Positions 58,003-64,000 of a DNA stretch of 64,000 bases are shown piece after piece; within the stretch, counting starts at the first letter, position 1; each line of letters begins with the position of its first letter. The notes beneath the pieces are model-generated. The model worked only from the letters and a program-made list of their open reading frames with translations. It did no database searches and was not told the DNA's origin. This DNA comes from Erwinia piriflorinigrans CFBP 5888 (lineage in GTDB: Bacteria > Pseudomonadota > Gammaproteobacteria > Enterobacterales > Enterobacteriaceae), in NCBI RefSeq assembly GCF_001050515.1, contig NZ_CAHS01000022.1, positions 124,001 through 188,000 of the forward strand. The letters are read 5' to 3'. A program made the translations under genes and the position numbers.

Positions 58003-59502
58003 ATGCTACATCTGTTTGCTGGTCTCGATTTAAATACCGGCCTGTTATTGATACTTGCTCTGTTGTTTGTCTTATTTTATGAGGCCATCAATGGTTTCCA
58101 CGATACGGCCAACGCGGTAGCTACCGTGATCTACACCCGTGCAATGCGCTCGCAGTTAGCGGTCGTCATGGCGGGAGTTTTCAATTTCTTTGGTGTACTG
58201 CTGGGCGGTTTAAGCGTGGCTTACGCGATTGTCCATCTGCTACCCACCGACCTGCTGCTTAACGTCGGATCGGCGCACGGGCTGGCTATGGTCTTTTCCA
58301 TGCTGCTTGCCGCCATCATCTGGAATCTCGGCACCTGGTATTTTGGCTTACCGGCTTCCAGTTCCCATACCCTGATTGGTGCCATCATTGGTATCGGCCT
58401 CACCAACGCGTTGCTGACTGGCACCTCGGTGGTGGATGCGCTGAACATCCCCAAAATGATCGGTATCTTTATGTCGCTGGTTATTTCACCGATCGTTGGC
58501 TTAGTCATCGCGGGTGGTCTGGTGTATATCCTGCGTCGCCACTGGAGCGGGAATAAAAAACGTCGGCGTATTCATATGACGCCAGCAGAGCGTGAAAAGC
58601 TCGACGGCAAGAAAAAGCCGCCGTTCTGGACGCGTATTGCCCTGATTGTCTCGGCGATTGGCGTCAGCTATTCGCACGGTGCAAACGACGGTCAGAAAGG
58701 TATCGGCCTGATTATGCTGGTGCTGATCGGCGTGGCACCCGCTGGTTTCGTGGTCAATATGAACTCCAGCGGTTATGACATCACCCGCACACGCGATGCG
58801 GTCAACCACCTGGAACAGTATTACCAGCAGCATGCCTCTTCTCTGAAGCAGGTTATCGAGATGTCTCCCCCTGCGCTGCCGACGCCGGAACAGGTTCCTT
58901 CCGCGCCGCATGAGTTCCACTGTGATGCGGCACGCGCGCTGCCTGCTATCCATCTGGCACAGGGGCTGCTGAACAACCTCTCCAGCTATGATGCTCTGAA
59001 CGTGGAGCAGCGCAGCCAGCTGCGTCGCCTGCTGATGTGCATTTCGGATACCGCAGAAAAAGCGGCCAAGCTGCCGGGAACCTCGTCTGACGACAAACGT
59101 TTCCTGACCAAACTGAAGGGCGATCTGCTGAATACCGTTGAGTATGCCCCGATATGGATTATTGTTGCCGTAGCCTTAGCGCTGTCGCTGGGTACAATGG
59201 TTGGCTGGCGTCGTGTTGCCACCACCATCGGTGAGAAAATCGGCAAGAGAGGGATGACTTACGCTCAGGGGATGTCTGCGCAGATGACGGCGGCAGTATC
59301 GATTGGGGTAGCCAGCTATACCGGGATGCCGGTATCGACGACTCATGTTCTCTCCTCCTCCGTAGCGGGCACCATGCTGGTCGACGGCGGCGGCGTACAG
59401 GGACGCACCATCAAGAATATCCTGTTGGCCTGGGTCTTTACCCTGCCGATTTCGATTTTGCTTTCTGGTTGCCTGTACTGGCTGGCGCTGAAACTGATCT
59501 GA
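58003..59502 (+). CDS. pitA: Low-affinity phosphate/metal-phosphate transporter PitA
   Basis: From [18 protein letters not shown] the product is 499 residues, identical in length to E. coli PitA. The PiT signatures are present in both halves: [21 protein letters not shown] near the N-terminus, [15 protein letters not shown] in the middle and the repeat [16 protein letters not shown] near the C-terminus. It co-transports phosphate with H+ and divalent metals. Alternative upstream starts to 57952 are not conserved. Confidence 0.96.
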   Translation: MLHLFAGLDLNTGLLLILALLFVLFYEAINGFHDTANAVATVIYTRAMRSQLAVVMAGVFNFFGVLLGGLSVAYAIVHLLPTDLLLNVGSAHGLAMVFSMLLAAIIWNLGTWYFGLPASSSHTLIGAIIGIGLTNALLTGTSVVDALNIPKMIGIFMSLVISPIVGLVIAGGLVYILRRHWSGNKKRRRIHMTPAEREKLDGKKKPPFWTRIALIVSAIGVSYSHGANDGQKGIGLIMLVLIGVAPAGFVVNMNSSGYDITRTRDAVNHLEQYYQQHASSLKQVIEMSPPALPTPEQVPSAPHEFHCDAARALPAIHLAQGLLNNLSSYDALNVEQRSQLRRLLMCISDTAEKAAKLPGTSSDDKRFLTKLKGDLLNTVEYAPIWIIVAVALALSLGTMVGWRRVATTIGEKIGKRGMTYAQGMSAQMTAAVSIGVASYTGMPVSTTHVLSSSVAGTMLVDGGGVQGRTIKNILLAWVFTLPISILLSGCLYWLALKLI

Positions 59503-59528
59503 TGTGCAAGAGCGAACGTTAATCGGAT

Positions 59529-59560
59529 GCCAGTCACCCATGTGACTGGCATTTTTTTTT
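59529..59560 (+). terminator. Terminator of pitA
   Basis: GCCAGTCAC and GTGACTGGC form a perfect 9-bp stem with a 4-nt loop, followed by a run of nine T. It is a strong intrinsic terminator between convergent pitA and uspB. Confidence 0.93.
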
Positions 59561-59568
59561 CCCCAATG

Positions 59569-59904
59569 TCAGTGCCAGATGGCCAGCCCGATCAGGCCGA
59601 CCGTTACCAACCCACAAAGCGCACTGGTTAACATAAATTGCCCACGAACCCGCTGACAGCGGCGGATAAACTCATCATCGTGGTGATCAAGATAGCGCTG
59701 CGCCCAGATATAGCCTATCAGCCGCACCTGCTTACTCGGCTGCCCATGAGAAGTAAAGAATCCGGCCCCATCCACATACTGATAAAGCAGCGGATCGCAG
59801 CCACGAAGCACCACCAGCAGTGCACGCAGAGAAGAGTAATAGCGTGCCATATTGATGACACAGACGAAACAAAGAGCCCAGAATAACGAAACGGTGCTGA
59901 TCAT
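59569..59904 (-). CDS. uspB: Universal stress protein B
   Basis: From [18 protein letters not shown] the protein is 111 residues, exactly as in E. coli, with helices at both ends (about 1-20 and 90-110) and the conserved centre [26 protein letters not shown]. In E. coli it is a sigma-S-dependent membrane protein for ethanol and stationary-phase resistance. It is divergent from uspA. Confidence 0.95.
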   Translation of the reverse strand: MISTVSLFWALCFVCVINMARYYSSLRALLVVLRGCDPLLYQYVDGAGFFTSHGQPSKQVRLIGYIWAQRYLDHHDDEFIRRCQRVRGQFMLTSALCGLVTVGLIGLAIWH

Positions 59905-60203
59905 CATCTCCCTCCCGCCCCATTCATCGCACAGATACGTGAAGCACCTGACGATGATACCGCCTACCTTGACTACTGCGCATATTGTTGCAAACCGATT
60001 GACGGGAAAAAAGGCGATTGCCACCGTCAATGATCAGTGTAGAAGATCTGTTTATTTTTTTTCCAGCGTGATGTCGCTATCTGCAATCAAATAGTCGGAG
60101 GATGATATTGCACTCCCTTGCATAAAGGCTGAGCTACACCACAACAATTGGCAACATTTTCGCTATACTGCCTGTCAGCACTCACCCGCACAGGAGTAAA
60201 AAT

Positions 60204-60641
60204 ATGTCCTATAAACACATTTTGATTGCCGTCGACCTTTCACCTGAAAGCAAGCTGCTGGTCGACAGAGCCGTATCAATGGCACGCCCCTACAACGCGA
60301 AAGTCTCGTTGATCCACGTTGATGTGAACTATTCAGATCTGTATACCGGGCTGATTGACGTTAACCTCGGCGATATGCAGAAGCGGCTGTCCCAAGAGAC
60401 GCACAGCGCCCTGACCGAGCTGTCGACAAGCGCCGGTTATCCCATTGCAGAAACGTTAAGCGGCAGCGGCGATCTCGGTCAGGTGCTGGTCGATGCGATC
60501 AAGCAGTATCAGGTTGATTTAGTGGTTTGCGGCCATCACCAGGATTTCTGGAGCAAGCTGATGTCCTCGGCGCGCCAGCTGATCAACACGATTCATGTTG
60601 ATATGCTGATCGTCCCACTGAATGACGACGACGACGACTAA
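60204..60641 (+). CDS. uspA: Universal stress protein A
   Basis: The 145-residue protein begins [16 protein letters not shown] and has the C-terminal [36 protein letters not shown] of the UspA (non-ATP-binding) subfamily. It ends in an unusual run of Asp (DDDDD). It is induced by growth arrest in E. coli. A TATACT -10-like box lies about 35 bp before the start. No dtpB gene lies between uspA and rsmJ, unlike E. coli. Confidence 0.96.
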   Translation: MSYKHILIAVDLSPESKLLVDRAVSMARPYNAKVSLIHVDVNYSDLYTGLIDVNLGDMQKRLSQETHSALTELSTSAGYPIAETLSGSGDLGQVLVDAIKQYQVDLVVCGHHQDFWSKLMSSARQLINTIHVDMLIVPLNDDDDD

Positions 60642-60662
60642 CCCAGACATGACGGGCCTGTC

Positions 60663-61415
60663 TCACGGGGTGAGCGGGGCATAGATATCAAATCGGTGAC
60701 TTTTGGTGGTCACCGCATTTGGCGTATTGATGCCCGCTAACGGCGGCGCGTAGTCCGGGCGCTTCACCACTACGCGCTTCTTCGCCAAAGTCCGCGCGGG
60801 CTGCAACAGCCCATCCGCATCGTCATCCGCCCCCACCAGCGACTGGAATACGCGCATCTCTTTTTTCACCAGCGCACTTTTTTGCTTGTGTGGGTACATC
60901 GGATCAAGATACACCACGTCCGGCGGCGGCGTGATATCGGTGAGCGCCGACAGGCTGGAAGCGTGCAGCAGCGTCAGCTTGTCGCGCAGCCAGGGGCCGA
61001 TTTCGGCATCCGCATAGCCACGGCGTAAACCATCATCGAGCAGCGCCGCCACCACCGGGTTGCGTTCTAACATCCGCACACGGCAGCCGAGCGCCGCCAG
61101 CACAAAGGCATCGCGCCCCAGCCCCGCCGTGGCATCGACCACATCCGGCAGATAGCCACTTTTGATGCCAACGGCTTTTGCCACCGCTTCGCCCCGGCCA
61201 CCGCCAAATTTACGTCGATGCGCCATCGCCCCACTGACAAAATCAACAAATATGCCGCCGAGTTTAGGCTCATCACGCTTGCGCAACTCAAGATGCTGTG
61301 GCGTCAGAACCAGTGCCATCAGCGCGCTGTCGTCGTGTTCCAGCTGCCAGCGGGCGGCTAAAACAGATAAGGCGCCGTCTCCGGCGCCTGATTCATCTAA
61401 CAAACAGATGTTCAC
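60663..61415 (-). CDS. rsmJ: 16S rRNA (guanine-1516-N2)-methyltransferase RsmJ
   Basis: With a GTG start (61413-61415, [16 protein letters not shown]) the protein is 250 residues, as in E. coli; longer frames would run into prlC. Motifs: [40 protein letters not shown] (SAM site) and [22 protein letters not shown]. It methylates G1516. It starts 7 bp after the prlC stop, so it is translated from the prlC transcript. Confidence 0.94.
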   Translation of the reverse strand: MNICLLDESGAGDGALSVLAARWQLEHDDSALMALVLTPQHLELRKRDEPKLGGIFVDFVSGAMAHRRKFGGGRGEAVAKAVGIKSGYLPDVVDATAGLGRDAFVLAALGCRVRMLERNPVVAALLDDGLRRGYADAEIGPWLRDKLTLLHASSLSALTDITPPPDVVYLDPMYPHKQKSALVKKEMRVFQSLVGADDDADGLLQPARTLAKKRVVVKRPDYAPPLAGINTPNAVTTKSHRFDIYAPLTP

Positions 61416-61422
61416 TGATGAC

Positions 61423-63480
61423 TTATCCTTCGCTGCCCTGTTCTTTAATACCGTAATGTTCCAGCATCGCGTCCAGCTTGGGTTCACGACCTCGGAAACG
61501 GCGGAATAGCGCCATTGGCTCTTCGGACCCGCCCCGCGTCAGGATGTTATCCAGGAAGGACTGCCCGGTTTCACGGTTGAAGATCCCCTCCTCTTCGAAG
61601 CGCGACCAGGCATCTGCCGCCAGTACATCGGCCCACAAATAGCTGTAGTACCCTGCCGCGTAGCCTCCGGCAAAGATATGGCTAAAGGCATGTGGGAAGC
61701 GGCCCCATTCTGGTCCAGGCATCACGGCAACCTGTTTTTTAATCTCTTTCAGCATATCAAGGATCTGCGCACCTTTAGCCGGGTCAAACTCGGCGTGCAG
61801 GCGGAAGTCAAACAGGCCGAACTCCAGCTGACGCAGGATAAACAGCGCCGCCTGATAGTTCTTAGCCGCCAGCATTTTGTCCAGCAACTCCTGCGGCAGC
61901 GGTTCACCCGTTTCATAATGACCGGAGATAAACGCCAGCGCCTCCGGCTGCCAGCACCAGTTTTCCATAAACTGGCTTGGCAACTCAACGGCATCCCAGG
62001 GCACGCCGTTAATACCGGACACGCCCGGGGTTTCAATGCGCGTCAACATATGGTGCAGGCCGTGGCCGAACTCATGGAACAGGGTCGTCACTTCATTATG
62101 GGTAAACAGCGCAGGCTTGCCGCTCACCGGGCGGTTAAAGTTGCAGGTCAGGTAGGCGACCGGTTTCTGAAGGCTGCCATCGGCTTTGCGCATCTGGCCT
62201 ACGCAATCATCCATCCACGCCCCGCCGCGCTTGTTCTCGCGCGCATACAGGTCAAGGTAGAAACTGCCGCGCAGCTCGCCGCTTTCGTCGAACAGGTCGA
62301 AGAAACGCACGTCCGCATGGTAAACATCAACATCGTGGCGCTCTTTGGCGGTAATGCCGTAGATGCGTTTCACCACCTCGAACAGGCCGCCCAGCGCACG
62401 CTGCTCCGGGAAGTACGGGCGCAGTTGCTCATCGCTGATGGCGTAAAGATGCTGCTTCTGCTTTTCACCAAAATAGGTCAGATCCCAGGGTTGCAGCTCA
62501 TCAACGCCGTGCTCTTGTTTGGCAAAGGCGCGCAGCTGGGCCAGCTCATGCTCGGCCTGTGGGCGGGCGCGCTTCGCCAGGTCGCTAAGGAAATCGGTCA
62601 CCTGTGCCGGGTTTTCCGCCATTTTGGTCGCCAGCGATTTGTCGGCGTAAGAGGCAAAACCGAGCAGCTGGGCGAGTTCATGGCGCAGTGCCAGCTCTTC
62701 TGCCATCACCGCGCTGTTATCCCACTGACCGGCGTTCGGCCCCTGATCGGAGGCGCGGGTCGAATAGGCGCGATATAGCTCTTCACGCAGCGCCTGGTTG
62801 TCGCAGTAGGTCATTACCGGCAGATAGCTTGGAATATCCAGCGTCAGTAACCAGCCATCCTGTTCTTTGGCTTGAGCCTGGGCTTTCGCCGCCGCCAGCG
62901 CGCTCTCCGGCATACCGGAAAGCTCACTCTCGTCCACAATCAGTTTGCTCCAGCCCATCGTGGCATCAAGCACGTTGTTACTGTAGGTGGAGCCAAGCTC
63001 CGACAGGCGCGCGGCAATTTCGCCATAGCGCTGCTGTTTCTCTTTCGATAGCCCGATCCCGGAAAGCTCAAAGTCACGCAGGGCGTTATCTACCGCTTTT
63101 TTCTGCGCAATATCCAAAGGTGCATAGTTATCGCCCTCTTTCAGATCGCGATAAGCCTGATACAGCCCCTCATTTTGACCTACCCAGGTGCTGTATTCAG
63201 ACAGCAGCGGCAGCGTTTGTTCATAGGCCTGACGCAGTTCCGGGCTGTTTTTTACCGAATTAAGATGGCTGACCGGTGAAAACAGACGGCTGAGATGGTC
63301 ATCCACTTCCGCTAAAGGCTGCACCAGGTTATCCCAGCTGTAGGGAGCTCCCTGGGCCACCACCTTCTCCACCGCTGCGCGACATTTATCCAGCGCCTCT
63401 GTCACGGCAGGCACCACATGTTCAGGTTTAATGGCAGAGAAAGGGGGGAGCGTAAAAGAGGAGAGTAACGGATTGGTCAT
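61423..63480 (-). CDS. prlC: Oligopeptidase A (M3 metallopeptidase)
   Basis: The 685-residue thimet-type peptidase carries the zinc motif HEFGHGLHH within [18 protein letters not shown] at about 468-485, and a Glu in the downstream [11 protein letters not shown] helix as third ligand. It degrades signal peptides and short peptides in the cytoplasm. In E. coli it is part of the heat-shock regulon; a sigma-32-like promoter is visible upstream. It is followed by rsmJ in the same operon. Confidence 0.97.
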   Translation of the reverse strand: MTNPLLSSFTLPPFSAIKPEHVVPAVTEALDKCRAAVEKVVAQGAPYSWDNLVQPLAEVDDHLSRLFSPVSHLNSVKNSPELRQAYEQTLPLLSEYSTWVGQNEGLYQAYRDLKEGDNYAPLDIAQKKAVDNALRDFELSGIGLSKEKQQRYGEIAARLSELGSTYSNNVLDATMGWSKLIVDESELSGMPESALAAAKAQAQAKEQDGWLLTLDIPSYLPVMTYCDNQALREELYRAYSTRASDQGPNAGQWDNSAVMAEELALRHELAQLLGFASYADKSLATKMAENPAQVTDFLSDLAKRARPQAEHELAQLRAFAKQEHGVDELQPWDLTYFGEKQKQHLYAISDEQLRPYFPEQRALGGLFEVVKRIYGITAKERHDVDVYHADVRFFDLFDESGELRGSFYLDLYARENKRGGAWMDDCVGQMRKADGSLQKPVAYLTCNFNRPVSGKPALFTHNEVTTLFHEFGHGLHHMLTRIETPGVSGINGVPWDAVELPSQFMENWCWQPEALAFISGHYETGEPLPQELLDKMLAAKNYQAALFILRQLEFGLFDFRLHAEFDPAKGAQILDMLKEIKKQVAVMPGPEWGRFPHAFSHIFAGGYAAGYYSYLWADVLAADAWSRFEEEGIFNRETGQSFLDNILTRGGSEEPMALFRRFRGREPKLDAMLEHYGIKEQGSEG

Positions 63481-63518
63481 AGCGCAGTCCTTTAATCATT
63501 GTATGGGCAATCCGTTTA

Positions 63519-63547
63519 ACATGGGGGTAAGTGGCGTGAAAATCAAT
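63519..63547 (-). promoter_or_regulatory. Sigma-32-like promoter of prlC-rsmJ
   Basis: On the minus strand ATTGATT (complementary to 63541-63547) and CCCCATGT (complementary to 63519-63526) are separated by 14 bp, matching the heat-shock consensus CTTGAAA-N(13-15)-CCCCATnT; the -10 element is perfect and the -35 partial. It lies 38 bp from the prlC start. Confidence 0.65.
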
Positions 63548-63685
63548 GCTGCGGTGCGTAGGCTACCCTATTCACTGTTTCTGTTGCATTTTAGGCACTT
63601 TACGATTTGCCACTTATAAAGGGGCATTGCATACTGCCACGTCCTAAAATCCCCTACGATTTCATTACAAACAGGGAGTGTATCT

Positions 63686-64000
63686 ATGTGGTATGTTTTG
63701 GCAGCCTCACTGCTGCTGCTGCCCCTCTATCAGCGCGGCGCAATGATTCTGCTGTTGGTCGCGCTGGGACTGGCTATCAGTAACCAGACATTGTTAGCGC
63801 CCGGTATCATCGCACTGGTGTTAATCGGCATTGTCGCCCTTTATTGTCGCTGGCAAAAAAAACCTGGGCCATTTTCTCTGGCCGGGGAGTTTATTCTGGT
63901 CGCCTGCGCGGTCGCTCTGATGCTGCATCTTATCCCCGGCTTCCATAATCTGCCGATCGTTTCCGGCGTACAGGCCGGGCCGCAGAGCGCACCGTTTACC
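63686..64000 (+). CDS. Predicted CPBP-family membrane protease (5' part)
   Basis: The ATG at 63686 follows AGGGAG at 8 nt. The 105 codons present encode several hydrophobic helices (WYVLAASLLLLPLY; MILLLVALGLAIS; IIALVLIGIVALYC; FILVACAVALMLHLIPGFHNL) and VQAGPQSAPFT before the window ends. The beginning resembles enterobacterial CPBP-family intramembrane proteases, whose catalytic EExxxR and HxxxN motifs would lie further right and cannot be seen. The family call is therefore tentative. Confidence 0.6.
   Translation, partial: MWYVLAASLLLLPLYQRGAMILLLVALGLAISNQTLLAPGIIALVLIGIVALYCRWQKKPGPFSLAGEFILVACAVALMLHLIPGFHNLPIVSGVQAGPQSAPFT

Noticed and set aside
61678-62778. 366-codon open frame antisense to prlC
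   Set aside because: It lies entirely opposite a conserved peptidase, has no ribosome site and shows composition typical of a shadow frame in GC-rich DNA.

Overview
The window is chromosomal DNA from an enterobacterium of the Erwiniaceae (Erwinia or Pantoea type). This rests on gene order: it follows the E. coli backbone ugpB / livFGMHK / panM / rpoH-ftsX-ftsE-ftsY / rsmD-yhhL-yhhM-yhhN-zntA-tusA-yhhQ-dcrB / yhhT / yhiN-pitA-uspB-uspA-rsmJ-prlC almost gene for gene. That backbone is interrupted by accessory blocks absent at these positions in E. coli K-12. Species was not determined.

Layout. 1-329: start of ugpB, with a Pho box upstream. 600-4300: accessory block with a brnTA toxin-antitoxin pair and its palindromic operator, a 224-bp second copy of the livF 3' end, an orphan DUF2971 gene, and an unrecognised 189-residue protein followed by a small broken membrane ORF. 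4310-10094: livKHMGF branched-chain amino acid importer and panM. 10100-12880: an MFS exporter followed by a decayed nucleotidyltransferase, a truncated ORF and an IS256-family fossil, which looks like a ruined small-molecule locus. 12884-17115: rpoH, ftsX, ftsE, ftsY. 17293-23496: rsmD to dcrB, with a ZntR-type zntA promoter and a candidate preQ1-I riboswitch before yhhQ. 23554-35774: a myo-inositol catabolism cluster (iolE, H, G, D | C, R | B, A | I) inserted between dcrB and yhhT. It has its own RpiR-type regulator and repeated TTTCATTT elements, but no inositol transporter. 35942-40497: yhhT, a CSS-motif EAL phosphodiesterase and proP.

41224-48590: a chaperone-usher fimbrial operon (pilin, chaperone, usher, minor pilin, two-domain tip adhesin) followed by a membrane-bound ToxR/MarT-like regulator and a FidL-like partner. 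48736-49752: ahr. 49942-50523: a solo LuxR-type regulator in AT-rich DNA. 50964-56438: an apparent amine or amino-acid oxidation module (OCD-family enzyme, RidA-family protein, FAD oxidoreductase) divergent from an AraC regulator and an APC permease. 56576-64000: backbone again, yhiN, pitA, uspB, uspA, prlC-rsmJ with a sigma-32-like promoter, and the start of a predicted CPBP-family membrane protease.

The less-described candidates are the cargo between the livF repeats, the decayed exporter/nucleotidyltransferase locus, the OCD-RidA-FAD oxidase module and the fimbria-linked MarT/FidL pair. None can be proven novel from sequence alone.
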